Assembly (NCBI GenBank): GCA_029207755.1
Contig: JARCOQ010000012.1
Span: 18,463,740-18,527,739 of the forward strand
Direction of reading: 5' to 3'
Length of the DNA: 64,000 bases
From: Chamaea fasciata
Lineage: Eukaryota > Chordata > Aves > Passeriformes > Sylviidae
Shown here in pieces: positions 28,515-40,149 of the stretch (the first letter of the stretch is position 1; each line of letters starts with the position of its first letter). Made by a program: the position numbers and the translations under genes. Below the pieces are notes generated by a model. It worked only from the letters and a program-made list of their open reading frames with translations. It made no database searches and was not told where the DNA came from.

Positions 28515-28822
28515 TGTATGGCGATTGAAGAGATGGGGTCGCAATGGTTTGCATCATGAAACCAATTTTATTAAACATACTGCTGGTTTATATACCTTTC
28601 AAGCATAACAACAGTATCTATGTTTCTTAGTAACATTGCTTAACTATGGGCTAGGACAGACTTGTACAGGCCTGTACTGTCTTGCGTACATACACATACC
28701 CTGATCTTTTCTTCCTTCAGGGTCCTGCCTCAATTTGCCAGGGCTTGTAGCCCTCTAGCACATCTGCTTCTGTAATGAGTTCAGCAGCATTTTGAGTCCT
28801 GCTTCCAAGCTGTATTGCCACA
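28515..28822 (-). mobile_element. Compact solo LTR (308 bp) with perfect 6-bp target duplication
   Basis: The plus strand runs from TGTATGGCGATTG to CTGTATTGCCACA, which are canonical TG...CA ends, and perfect TTTAGG copies flank it (28509-28514 and 28823-28828). On the minus strand a TATATAAA box (28588-28595) is followed 15 bases later by AATAAA (28567-28572), then about 50 bp of U5 ending CCATACA. A TATA box and polyadenylation signal this close, a length near 300 bp and a 6-bp duplication match the alpharetrovirus-like (avian leukosis type) layout and 6-bp integration known for that group. This is similarity of layout, not proven descent. No coding sequence remains, so it is a solo LTR left by recombination between two LTRs. 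Confidence 0.85.
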
Positions 28823-28828
28823 TTTAGG
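28823..28828. repeat. Target-site duplication, right copy (TTTAGG)
   Basis: Right-hand partner of 28509-28514. Confidence 0.85.
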
Positions 28829-30897
28829 GTGTCTCAATAAACCGACTTTTAAAATATTTTTTACAGTATTTCTTCTTTTCAAAAGAGCATTCTGCTAAAA
28901 AGTGAGTCATCAGTGGGAAATAGATTGCATTTCGAGCCCAAGGTGATGAATACTTTAAAGGGAAAATCCTTAGACTTGTTTATAGTTAACACCACTATCC
29001 AACAGCTCTCTTTTAAACATTCATCCTACTACCGTACATATTTGCTTTCAGATTTTGTCTTATGTTTGCTTTGTTCCCTTTTCTCTCCTGCCTGCATGAA
29101 ACACAACACAAGACTCGTAACTACCTATCAAAAAAAGGAATTCCACGCTAGGGGTAACAGGCTAATTACACTCATTCCAAATCTTCAGATACCTTTTATT
29201 CTGTTTAAGGCAAACGTAAATCTATTCTGTTTTCAAACAATGGCCCGCTTTATCAAGAGCATGTGAAACTTGGAGAAAACTGATGTTAGCAGAAATCACC
29301 TGAAATGCCTAAAACACCGACTTAATCAACAATTCATAAACATTGCTGCTTCTTGATTCAACACAAATAACAGCAGATGAAAATGTTTTCAATTGTGTCA
29401 TATTAACTCTTCTAAATAGAATTTAAAACCTTTAATGCCCATTTATTTTTTCTATGTTTCTTTGAAAGGTAAAACTATTCTGTCAGGTATGGCCATTATG
29501 GCTATCTCTAAAGATAATAGAGAAGGAATATGTGAAAAAAACCATGGCAGATGTGCCCTTTCCAAGGTCTGTTACTGTCTCCTTCTCTGAAGTAGCAACT
29601 TCCTCTGTTAGTTCATTGCAACACCAGGGATTTCTTCTGCTACCTGTGTGCCTCAGGAGAAATAATCTGGCAATTAGTGAGAGATAATGGGTACTTCAGA
29701 ACTTTTCCTCCTATTGCAAAAGCTGCACACAGCATATTCTGTGAAATTATGGACCTTCACAATTTCATTGTTGTTGATTGGTGCCCACTTTCTGCAGTGC
29801 ACAGGGCATCCTACTGCCTCACAATCATTCCTATTCTGAGTCGTGGAAATCAGTTGTTAATATCTTCCTTTGCCCTCATCTCTGTTTCACAGGCAATGAA
29901 AAAAAAACTTAAATAACAAAAGAAAAGAAAAAAGTGGATTTTGTCAAGCTGAACTATCAAGGCTCCCTTTATACAACATAAAAACTTGAAATGCATGTTA
30001 TTCTTGCTATTTTTTATGACTATAATTCATTCCATCAGGCTTTCTTATATGTATCCATAAAGTGATGCAGACAACAGAAATTATCTCAGTAAATACAGAG
30101 TTGGTTTTCAATCTGCGCCTGGAACAACCGGGCTTGCTGATGCAAAATTTCAGTTATTACATTTAACATGGAAAAAATATAGTCTTTCAAAGGGATGGAG
30201 TTACATTAATCTCCACCAAATGGGGCTTTGGCTCTCACTCAGGGTAAGGCATCACGCAGTGCTACTTCCATGATAGCTTTAATTAAATCTGTTCTCTTCT
30301 TGGGCAGGTGGGGGAGCACAGCAGGGCACATCTGGCTGAGCCTTTGGCTCTGTGGGCACTCCTGGGCACTGCCCTGCAGTGCCAGTGCCGGGCTGGGCTC
30401 TGCCTTCCATCCCCAGCACAGCAGCCACAGGCAAAAGGAAACGTCCAAGGGTGACTCCTGGATTTGGAGCTGGCCAGCTGAAAAGTGCATTTGGTTGGTG
30501 CTCCATGGAAGAAGCAGCAGCACTGGGCTGCTCCGCTAAGCATAAAAACCACCTTTTGTCTTAAAATGTGGCCAAGGGAGCTACAGTGATCATGGCTGGT
30601 ACCTTGGGGGTTTTCCACCGGGGGCATGTGTTTGCAGACATTTCCACATAATCAGATATTCCAACTGGACATTTCTCTATTCATAAATGAGCCAATTTTC
30701 ACAGGCTCAGGTGCAGTTATGGCTCAGATAGAAATTAAAATGGTGACAATGAACCAGATTTGGTTCAGCTCCCTCAACAGCCCTTCCCAGCTGGAATACA
30801 TTTCAGGTCTCCGTTAGCAGGAGTGGGTTAAACAGCTCAAAAAAATATATCCGACCCAAAGATTTCCTGCCTGAGGCGGAAACAGAGCCAAACAGCA
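28829..30897. other. Non-coding stretch, no gene recognised
   Basis: Mostly AT-rich, with one GC-richer block at about 30240-30560. Overlapping frames on both strands there show no recognisable protein. Confidence 0.55.
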
Positions 30898-31010
30898 AAG
30901 CAATCATTATTCCCATTTGCAGGAAAGAATGACTTGCCTAACACCCCACAGGGAATCTGGAGTAGAACTAAACCTCAAAGCTAGTAAGCCCAGCTTGCTC
31001 CATCATCTGC
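30898..31010 (-). mobile_element. Degraded MIR-type SINE fragment
   Basis: The plus strand reads as antisense MIR: 'CAATCATTATTCCCATTTGC', a deletion, then 'ATGACTTGCCTAACACCCCA', 'GGGAATCTGGAGTAGAACTA' and 'AAGCTAGTAAGCCCAG'. In MIR, cells of this order are the central core and tRNA-related part. Such copies in birds are very old and heavily mutated, so the ends are approximate. Confidence 0.6.
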
Positions 31011-32404
31011 CTGAAAAACATGGAGCAGACATGATAATGCTGCTTAAGACTCTTTGAAATTAAAAGGAGTTTGACCCGACATGGACTCATAGGTATTCAG
31101 CATCCATGAAAAATAAAAAGCTACACAAGAAGGTTAAGAAAGACAGAAAGGAAATGCATCTGTGTTTTATGGAGGTTACTGAAATGGATTTCCCTTTTTT
31201 AACTATGCTGTGGAGCCCAGTAGGAAAGCTGATTTATCCTGTGAGTGCACAGCAGTTGCTCCCTGCTAGAGCTGCTGTTTAAGTTTAATTGGAATTCACA
31301 GCATTTGTGTAATGTTCCTATCATGGAGAACGTTTAAGAAAAGCAGAAAGGCCCTTTCAGTTCAGCACACTTATTTCTGTTGTGATCCTGATCACTGAAC
31401 CCAAGTGGAAATATGAGCACCAAATGATTTCTTTGCTGCCAGTGACTCCAGGGGCAGAAATGGCTGCTTGCAGAAGAGGAGAAAAATGGGCCAGGACTGG
31501 CTAACTCAGGGGAGTGGCAATGGGATATGGAGCCTTTCATCTACAGGTCGCTGAATGCAGCACAGGGCTGTAGCAACCAAAAAAATTATTCCCATCAAAT
31601 GGAGATTCAGTGGCCTAAGAGAAATCATTTAAATGATTTCTGCTTCACACAGGCACTTGCAGCAGAGAAATTATTGCTACAATTAGCAGTACTGCGTAGT
31701 CATCAGTGATGTGGAAGATTTGGTGTTTTTTTACATTCCCAGAAACAGAATGGTGTCCCTGAAAAAATCCTGTAATGATTATTTTGACCAAGAACATTTT
31801 TCATAAACATGAGGGTTTGGGGATTTATATTTTTTTTGGCGTTTTTATCTTTTTTTTTTTTTAGTTTTATTTAGGCCCCTTTGGTAGTTTTCTTTGCCTT
31901 TCCCCATGTAATAGATCAGAAGATAAAAGTCATCTCCAAATGGCTTTTCCTAAAAAGTACTTTACGCAAATACTGTGAGGTGAAAGCTGCATCTTATCCA
32001 AAACAGCCTTCCACTCTTAACATATTGGCATCTGGCTCAAACATTAAACACAAAGTATTTTTAAATGAAAACTTCCCATTTTCCAGGGAACTGGGTGGCA
32101 TTTTCAGTCTAGGGTATAATGTATAATGTATACTGTATAATCTATGATGTATAATCTATAAAATCCACTGGATTTCAAGAGAAATGTTAGCAAATATTAC
32201 CACAGACTAACACAAATATTCGAGCATAAAGACCTCTGGTGATTGGTTTGGTACCTGCAATGTACCTGAAGGGAATTTCCTGCAGGAATTGGAAGCTGAG
32301 GCCAGCGGTGGGTGCCAGGACACTCAGGACACTGTGTGTCCCCTCGCCTGTCCCACACCTCGAGGCTTGTGTTTGCCATGGGACCACAGAGGGGCTTGAC
32401 TCAA
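31011..32404. other. Non-coding stretch, no gene recognised
   Basis: Contains T-rich runs near 31831-31862 and a degenerate TATAATG-like tandem run at 32112-32160. A somewhat GC-richer piece at 32240-32390 directly precedes the CR1 copy. I could not identify it. Confidence 0.55.
32112..32160. repeat. Degenerate (GTATAAT)n tandem run
   Basis: About six imperfect units of 7-10 bp built on GTATAAT or CTATAAT. Probably a small AT-rich tandem repeat. Confidence 0.6.
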
Positions 32405-32695
32405 AAAGGACATTAAAAGATCATTGAGTCCAACACCTCTGCAGAGATCAGGGACATCTTCAGTGGGATCATTTCTCAGAGCCCTGTCCAACCTGACCTT
32501 GAGTGTTTCGAGGAAGGGGCATCCACCCCTCTCTGTGCAACCTGTTCTGCTGTTTCACCACCTTCACCCTGAAAAATGTCTTCCCTACACCTCGTTTGAA
32601 TCTCCCTGCTTTTGGTTTGAAACCATTACCCCCGGTCCTTTTGCCACAGGCCCTACAAAATGTCTGTCCCTTTCTCATTAACGTTCTCACTTTCT
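32405..32695 (-). mobile_element. CR1 LINE 3' fragment, about 290 bp
   Basis: The antisense CR1 pattern is clear: 'ATCATTGAGTCCAACACCTC', then 'CCCTGTCCAACCTGACCTTG', 'GAGGAAGGGGCATCCACCCC', 'GCAACCTGTTCTGCTGTTTC', 'ACCCTGAAAAATGTCTTCCC', 'AAACCATTACCCCCGGTCCT' and 'TGCCACAGGCCCTACAAAAT'. The 3' tail is missing, or lost to mutation, on the left. The copy is 5'-truncated and diverged, with no coding potential. Confidence 0.9.
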
Positions 32696-34404
32696 GTGAC
32701 TGACACACAGCCCGGTGGAGTGACTCCTGCAGCAGCCCCAAGGAGCACTAACAAACCCTCCTGAAGTGGGAAGCAATGAACCACACCCTGACACCAAGCA
32801 TTCAGGAAGGCTAAAGGCAGGACTGCATTCAGGCAGATTCATTCCCGTTGCATTTTGTATTCCAGTTAACGTTTCCGATTTTATCAATCTCATTATGCGG
32901 GTGCAAGTGTTGCAGCAGAGGTCACACACTTACTCACAGTTTAACAGTTAAAGACATGCTTGTGCTAAATAAATTTGTGCAGTTGCATTGTGAAAATTCT
33001 ACGTTCAATAGGTCTCATCAAATGTTGTTGCCCAGATTGGTTTAATAGCACGTTCAGCCGTAGAACAAAACATACAAGGGCAACAGTTCAAGAGCTTTTT
33101 CTACTCTAGTGGTACATGTAATGTTTCTGCAGTTAGAAAACTCATACACACACACACATGCTCACCGGATTTCTTTACTGACTAAAAAAAGATCTCTGCG
33201 TATTTATGGTAACAGTTCTGCAAAGTATTCTGAACATTATGCAATTTAAAGCCTTATGACTACCTAAATGTACGGTTATTTTTTTGAAACAAAATTACAG
33301 CATACACTCAGAAGATGCAAAGGGATTGTTGAAAAGCTAGCAGCAATATGACAATAAAAATGCAATTATATCTGCAGAATTTCATATGCTTCACACTACA
33401 GAGTGTTACACAACAAATCTAAAGACACGTTACACAGATAGTTAGAATTTAATTTGGGTGTATGGCAGATTCCTGAGTCCATAACAGTCACTCCAGCATT
33501 CCATTTAAGTGCATCCACAATAATGCCTTTCCTATTTTGAAACAAGATAGGGATCACAAAAGCTCTATTGCAGTATATGAATGGAAACCCAAAGCTTCTT
33601 TCTAGAAGATGTAGGACTATTAAAGCAAGCTGGGATTTTGTAAAGGTTAGGCTTCACAATTCTGCCTCTTGATTATCTTGCAATAAATAAATGGCTGATT
33701 TAATTGAACTTTTGGGGAGGGTTTTGACATATTAGTGAGGTGCACAATGTAGTTTGACCGATAATTCTCAGCTCAGCAGGCAGGCATATCTCAGACAGCC
33801 AGTGCTCCTCACATTTAGCTCTGGCTGTAGAACAGCCAGCTCCGGTGTGGGAGCCAGTTAAAGCACAGTGAATAAAAATCTGGTCCCAATGCAGCGAGCA
33901 TCATGGCTTCAGAAAACAGACATTGTACCATGTATCATGAAATTGTATTCCTGTAGTGAGGAACAATCAAAAAGTATCTCAATGAACTATAGAGGCAATT
34001 AAGTTAATTGCTATACTATAATGTTTTAAGAGAACACTGTCCTTTCCCAAACCATCAGAGCAATGATTCTTTTTCTGTTCTAAGCTTTGTAGGATGACTG
34101 TAAGAATCTACAGGAAATCTCTGACTTTGATACAGAAGACAGACTGAGGGCCACGACAGAAGTAGAGACTTTTCTTTATTAAATTGATATCTGCTCCAAT
34201 TTACACAACTATCCCACATATCTCTTCAGTTCAGCTTTTGCTTTCCTGGTGTGAGGGGCTACCACAAAGAAAGGATGGGAAAAGATCAATCTCAGCAATG
34301 AGAACTGAAAAAAGCCACAGCAGCTCATCACATCACACTTCTGTCAGTCCAAACAGTCAAACTGAAAATCTCCTGAGCTTGGTAACCCCCGTCCTGCAAG
34401 GCAA
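32696..34404. other. Non-coding stretch, no gene recognised
   Basis: AT-rich, with a short CA run near 33148-33160. The part from about 34080 to 34400 leads straight into the G-rich array and could belong to the adjacent retroviral element, but no primer-binding site, gag-like frame or polypurine tract was identified. Confidence 0.5.
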
Positions 34405-34600
34405 GGGGGTTTAGGGGGTGTCTGAGCATCCCTCTTGGATTATGCTTTAGGTTGAGGGGGTTTAGGGGGTGTCTGAGCATCCCTCTTGGATTATGCTTTA
34501 GGTTGAGGGGGTTTAGGGGGTGTCTGAGCATCCCTCTTGGATTATGCTTTAGGTTGAGGGGGTTTAGGGGCTGTCTGAGCATCCCTCTTGGATTATGCTT
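34405..34600. repeat. 51-bp minisatellite, four copies, containing an LTR terminus
   Basis: The string TGTCTGAGCATCC starts at 34419, 34470, 34521 and 34572, exactly 51 bp apart. Each unit joins the LTR terminal segment (TGTCTGAGCATCC...ATTATGC) to a G-rich spacer (GGGGGTTTAGGGGG). Since 51 is a multiple of three, a minus-strand frame of 84 codons runs through the array with a 17-residue period (LNPLNLKHNPRG is part of each unit). That frame is a repeat artefact. The last unit passes directly into the body of the LTR at 34572-35058. The G-runs could form a G-quadruplex on the plus strand. Confidence 0.9.
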
Positions 34601-35058
34601 TTTTCTGACCCAGAGACGGGGCTCTTGAGAGGCGTTTTAAAGACTTTTATTCCATTTTCAGTCTCATGAGAAGGGTGAGATGGTACAGATGTTACAATTC
34701 ACACTATCAAAATCAGAAGCCAAACTATACCCTAATTATATTATAAGCGTTTTTTGGCCTATCAGCTTTTGCCACACAATGCTGCTAATGCTTCTAAGCC
34801 AATCATCTAAAAATACCCATCATGGGACCTACTACAATACATCTTTCATAGTTCTATTTCTCCAAAATATCTAGTCTATTTGCAAGGTCATCATTTGAAA
34901 CTTGTTTCTAGTTCAATTTCTCTCTCAGCAACATCTGTCCTATTCCATGGCCTTTCTACGTCAGCATATTTTATCTCAGAGTTTGCACACAAATACACAA
35001 GACCATGTGAACTTTCGGTCAGGCTTTGAGAATTCTCCACAAATCCATTTCCCACACA
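34572..35058 (-). mobile_element. LTR of a passerine-type endogenous retrovirus
   Basis: It has canonical ends: TGTCTGAGCATCC at 34572 and ...TTTCCCACACA at 35058. On the minus strand AATAAA (34646-34651) lies about 75 bp from the end. Candidate TATA strings lie upstream (TTATAATATAA near 34735-34745 and GATAAAATA near 34970). The body, for example 'TTTGGCCTATCAGCTTTTGC' and 'CAAGGTCATCATTTGAAACT', is a sequence I recall from songbird ERV LTRs. Counting from the first array unit the element begins at 34419. The flanks (TTTGA on the right, GGGGC or GGGGG on the left) do not form a clear target duplication, so the left end has been rebuilt by the tandem amplification. Confidence 0.75.
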
Positions 35059-35185
35059 TTTGATCCCAGGGAAGCAGAGCCTGAACTCCCCCTGCTCACC
35101 TGCAGCCTCCTGCCCTGCTGGGACAAAACCCAGCCCGACTCCAAAGGAAAGCCCCAGAGCAGGAACTGAGAAGTCCCACCTTTGC
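35059..35185. other. Short unassigned spacer
   Basis: The segment between the LTR end and the 11-bp array is moderately GC-rich with no recognised feature. Confidence 0.5.
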
Positions 35186-35230
35186 CAGGGTCACCCCAGG
35201 GTCACCCCAGGGTCACCCCAGGGTCACCCC
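35186..35230. repeat. 11-bp tandem array (GGGTCACCCCA), four copies
   Basis: GGGTCA starts at 35188, 35199, 35210 and 35221, a strict 11-bp period. Each GGGTCA fits the nuclear-receptor half site RGKTCA, and an 11-bp period places neighbouring half sites as direct repeats with a 5-bp gap (DR5). Whether this is more than a simple repeat cannot be told from sequence alone. Confidence 0.9.
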
Positions 35231-37600
35231 GTTCAAAACTGTAGGATTCAAAGCTCAACCTGGACTGTGCTGCCCCCAGAGGTTTATAGACAGGGATGGT
35301 GGGATAGTGATGAACAGCAGCAGCTTTTTTTTCAAAATGGAATTTAAATAACCTGGGACATAAACGAAAATTTGGAGAAGGCAGATCATGGTTGAAGAGG
35401 ATTGACTGCTTTGCCATGTTTCTAACCATATCAGCAAGGAAGCAGTAGAGGAAAAGCAGAGGAATGTAATCTCCTGGGGTAGTTATGGGTAGCCAACCCC
35501 ACACACACTTTTCTGCTCCCCAAATTGTACCTAGCTAAAAATTCCCCACAGCCACAATGACTGTAACGTGCCCTGAAGCTCCTCAGACCTCAGCCAACCT
35601 CCTGAGAGAATTTCCACTGGTGACACACTCTGTCTTTCTATACCCCATTTTCCTGATCCTTGTGCCACAAGACACATCTCAGCCTGTCCTGCTGAGAGGT
35701 CCCCAGGCATCTGCAGGCAGCTGACACTTACTGCAGCTGCAGCATCTGTCAGGGAGCCCATATGAGCTTCTGCCTTGGAAACAGGCTGCTCACTGGGTCT
35801 AGAGCAGTTCTGCTCCTGCTGCTGCGAGGCTTTCACAAACCTGTGCAGAGGCTGCAGTAATTCAAAATTCATTTGATACAGCTGGAAAACAAGGGAAGGC
35901 AGGGATCCAGTCTCCAGCTAGACCAGACATATTATAGACAATTGCATTTGTCTATAACAATGATACACCATAAGCTTTTGAGAAAAAGAAAGGTGATTCT
36001 ACAGCCTTTCCCTGAGTCTCATCCTGCCGAGCTCAGTACCTCCCAGTTTCTTTAATCACATGAAATCCAGATATCTCACACACAACCCTTTCTACTTCTC
36101 TCCCATTCTGTTGAGTCTGTACCTAGAACCCTTTCATTCTTTTTATGTTCATTTTCCACTAAATATTATTGTTCTGTGTATCTGTAATAGCTAGCGAATT
36201 AAGTGATTTACACTAAAATGGATACACAGTGTGTTTACTGTAAGAAGCACTCCCCAGACAAAGCATGGCACACAACTCTCACACTTTCAGCAGGTTGCAA
36301 GGCAATGATTTAGTAGCCATTGTCTCTAGAGCAGGTTGCCTATTAGCTCACATACATATGTTTTTCTATTAATTATGAGAGCATAGCCCAACGAGGGCAT
36401 GGCCACTCTATTCCCCACTGACACCACCACAAGGAATGCAGCTGGAGCAGGATGTTGGCCATGAGGTACAGAACTGGTCATAACACCCATCATTTTTGGA
36501 GGGGTAAGAGAAATGGGACTGGAAAGCAGAAAAGTTGTCCATATTGGATAGAAAATCCTCCGGGGTTTTAGCATTTCCCACTTTGTACCCGCCAGGCACA
36601 TGTTTCACACGCAGCAGGAGTGTCAAAACAATGTATGTGCATCTAAAAATTCTTCATGTATTTCACCTTTGGGGGAACAGCCACCATTTTCTGGTGCATG
36701 TAAACCTCATTTTATAGAGCAAACGTGTACTTAATGCAGTCCATGTAAGTGGTGTGGCCTAATCCTGGCATCCCGGGACTGCAGGCAATGAGCCTGGTCC
36801 TGAATTCAGGACTTCCCTGTCTGACACAGGAGGGAACACTTGGCAGGCTGCTGCAGTCAGCCAAATAAGCCTTACATTAATGTATGCCTTAATTTTACCT
36901 TATAGGAACAGGCAGAAAACTAATAGGGCTCTAGGTCAGGTGGAGTACAGTTAGACACCCCAAATTTTCCCCTGATATATACTTACTACAAGAAACAGCA
37001 GATATATAGCAGCTGTAAGAATCACTTGCTAATAATTAAGTATTTATGATTCCATCTCCTTGCCAATTTTAAAATGCAGACTGAAGGAGGCAAAACATAT
37101 TAATCTGATACTCAGAGCTTTTGTTTGGAAAAATAAAATCTCTCTTTACAAAACCTGCACAGCCATCTAAAATACTGTTTACTTCCCTCTACAGTTCTGT
37201 TTAATATGTATTTGGGACTGGAACATACCATTTAAATGCTGACTCTCAAGTGTAATATTTTTCTCCCCGTTACTTGTGGAAAACAGAAATTTTTGCACAG
37301 AATCAAAAAAAATGAAAGAAGGTCATGGCATTCTGGTGGGTTTTTTTATGGTTTATGAAACCTTTCATTAAACTTTTAGAAGCCAGAACCCTGATAGGCT
37401 TTGGGAGAAAGCAAAAACCTCGGAGTGCTTCTGGGGAACATCACCTGTAATTTATTCACTTTGAATGCTTTTTATGGTGCAGCTCAAGACAGATGCATGA
37501 CATGATTCCAACATCCACAAACCCAAGGCATTAAGTAATTGAATCCATAACCAGAAGCTGGTAAATGGGTAGTCTTATGAGTTATTCTGTAAGTGTGACA
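35231..37600. other. Non-coding stretch, no gene recognised
   Basis: A minus-strand frame at 36408-36626 looks mildly protein-like but has no acceptor, donor or family match, so I do not call it. No repeats were identified. Confidence 0.5.
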
Positions 37601-37732
37601 TGGAGAGCAGCTTGCCTCACAGTCATTATTTTACTGTAGTGCAGAAATCACATAATGAGGACTTCATGCTGTTAGGATCCTAAGCCTTGATTGTTAGAAC
37701 ATTTCAGTCATATTAAAAAAATGATATATTGG
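37601..37732. repeat. Diverged duplicated element, copy 1
   Basis: About 130 bp that align over their whole length with 38971-39100 at roughly three-quarters identity by eye. Shared blocks include 'GAGCAGCTTGC', 'ATTATTTTACTG', 'CATAATGAG' followed by 'ACTTCATGCTG', 'CCTTGAT' and 'ATTAAAAA'. This is either an ancient local duplication or two copies of an old repeat family that I do not recognise. No open frame is shared. Confidence 0.75.
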
Positions 37733-38970
37733 AAGCAGATAGGAAGAAAAACAGTAATTGGAAGCTCAGCAGTGGGTTAAAGCCACAATTTATTTACCAT
37801 TTCCCTTGCATTAGATGAAACATTAACAGGATTATTAATAAAGATTCTGCATTGGGTTTGTCACATAGCAGCGACATGTCATCCTATTCTGCTGCCAAAA
37901 GCATGTCAGTATAGTTTTCTTAAGGCTGCAGAGAAACCTTATCTAGTCTAAAATTACTGAAATATGTTAATTTTTAGAGCTGCTTGAATTAGTGCATGAC
38001 CTTTAAAATAGAGAGGCAAAAACCCATACATCCATCTGGTGATATTGATTTCTTGGTTACACAAGAATTGCATGCATTAAGGAAATTGAATTACAAATTA
38101 AAATTCAGCACCGCTTTATTAAAAATCAGGTGTTGATGAAAAGTGATTCTCTTTGCAAGACGCTTTTCTAATTTCCATTGCGGGTGCTGTCACCAGCTGT
38201 AGTCATTAGTCCCCAGAAAAGCTGCGTTTATTTTTGGCCGTGCAGTTACAATTCCGAATTGTTTCATGGTTTACTTTGCCATTTAGTTGGGAATACCTGA
38301 TTCTCTCATCTATGACATTAAAAAAAAACAAAACAAACCAACCTTGTCCTCCTTCAGCTGTTGCTCAGGTGCCCAGGACAGTCTCAGAAATGGGAAGGGG
38401 GAAAGTGGACCAAAATTTGACCTCTGCAAATATGAGCAAGTTTGGTTATGGTAGCAGAACACTTTTTATCAATTCACCTCTTTGCCAATTGAGCTTCACA
38501 GACAATTCGTTAGTTCAGGATAAAGAAAAATAAGAATATTCCTCTTAAAAATATCTCAAGTGAAATCAGTCAGATTTTGCTGTGACAATTTCTCAAGGTA
38601 GATACTTCATGGCTTTTATTTTTAAATTCCTGACATGAAATAATTATATAAAATATTCCTTTTAACAGTTCATAGAGCAACTGGAAGATAAGTTCATAAA
38701 AATAATGTGTATATGACAAGTATATAAAATCTCCTGTAATTTTAAGATATTCCCAGTTCATTTGCTCAAAGGAGAAATGTACTATGAACAGCTTTTATTA
38801 GTTACTTTTATGTAATTTTGAATATAAAAACACCCTCTCTTTTAATAACTAATATACCTTAGGTCAGTCTCAGAACACTAACTTTAAACACAAACCCAGC
38901 TGCTGCAGATTAGATGAAAAATCAGTAAAAAATAAACAGGAGGAATTCTGATCTCAGGTTAGGGAGGAGA
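37733..38970. other. Non-coding stretch between the two duplicated copies
   Basis: AT-rich sequence without recognised genes or repeats. Confidence 0.55.
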
Positions 38971-39100
38971 TGGGAGCAGCTTGCTTTGAAATTATTATTT
39001 TACTGCAGAGTAGGAATGGCATAATGAGAACTTCATGCTGCCAGAAGCTGTAACCCTTGATGGCTGGAATACAGCTGTCACATTAAAAATGACACATTGC
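38971..39100. repeat. Diverged duplicated element, copy 2
   Basis: Partner of 37601-37732, in the same orientation, 1370 bp downstream. Short indels separate the two copies. Confidence 0.75.
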
Positions 39101-40149
39101 CAGTAGAGTGGCATAGCTGCAGTAATCACAGACCTCACATCTGTGCTGCACTTGCCCAAATAAGGAGCTTCTTAGTGCAAGTCTAGGCCAAGGTTAATGA
39201 CATTATTTAATATGCTTTATTGCAGCAGGGTTGTTCAAATAAGTCAATGGAAAGGTACATTAAAACTTATTATTCTGATTGACAATAAAATAAAATTGAA
39301 AAGCCAGAGCCTATTGTTCTAACAAATTGTCCTTAAGAGCCCATTGCATGGAACTACAGGTAGTTTCACCCCATTGTTCAGTTAAATCTATATACTCTAA
39401 AGAGAAATGCTGAAATGAAACCAAAGAAAACAGTTTTCATCAGGACACTGATTACGGAAAAGAGGTTTACATACATCTTCAATGCAGACCATACATCTAC
39501 ATGAATTCCACATTTTTTTTATGAAATCCTACTCCTGCCAGGTGATCTTCACTATATTTCAATTCTTCTAGCCACAGACTGAGCTATTCTGGGTCAAAAC
39601 AAAGTTAGAGCAAAGCCCTTTCACTGCTGGTACCATCTACTGCCTTGTGTAGGAACTTCCACATTTCAGAAAGAGGAATATTGTGTTGAAATTCTACCAA
39701 CCAGTATTTCCTTACTGTGAATATCTTCATTATAATGAATGTAACAGCTTCCATTGTTTGGATATGCTTGTCTATCTTGAGGGTGGCACAATTTTTAGCT
39801 CTGGGACTAAATACCTTATAGTGAAAACCCAGTCAGAATTCATTTGAAGTCTTTCTTGTCACTCTGAAGAATTCAGGAAGCCAAGCAAAACCCTCATTAT
39901 GCAATTCAAAATGATCTAAGAACTTCCTTGATACTACAAATATTACAGAAAATCCTAGAACAAGTCAGATTACATTGGATTAAACAGAGAATCTTTATAG
40001 AGTCTCAACTAGATAGACAGCATCTTCACGTCAGTTATTCATTAGATTGGTTGTTTGGTGGTTTGGGTTGGGTTTTTCTTTTGCTTTGGTGTTTTCCTTT
40101 GGGAGGTGAGGGGTGGTCCCCTCTTTCTCAAGAAAAGAAAGAACTTCAC
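39101..40149. other. Non-coding stretch, no gene recognised
   Basis: AT-rich. A G/T-rich run (40047-40095) leads up to the LTR that starts at 40150. Confidence 0.55.

Noticed and set aside
34328..34582. 84-codon minus-strand frame with 17-residue repeats
   Set aside because: A direct consequence of the 51-bp minisatellite, whose period is a multiple of three.
36408..36626. 72-codon cysteine-containing minus-strand frame
   Set aside because: Considered as an exon. No credible acceptor upstream, and no family match.
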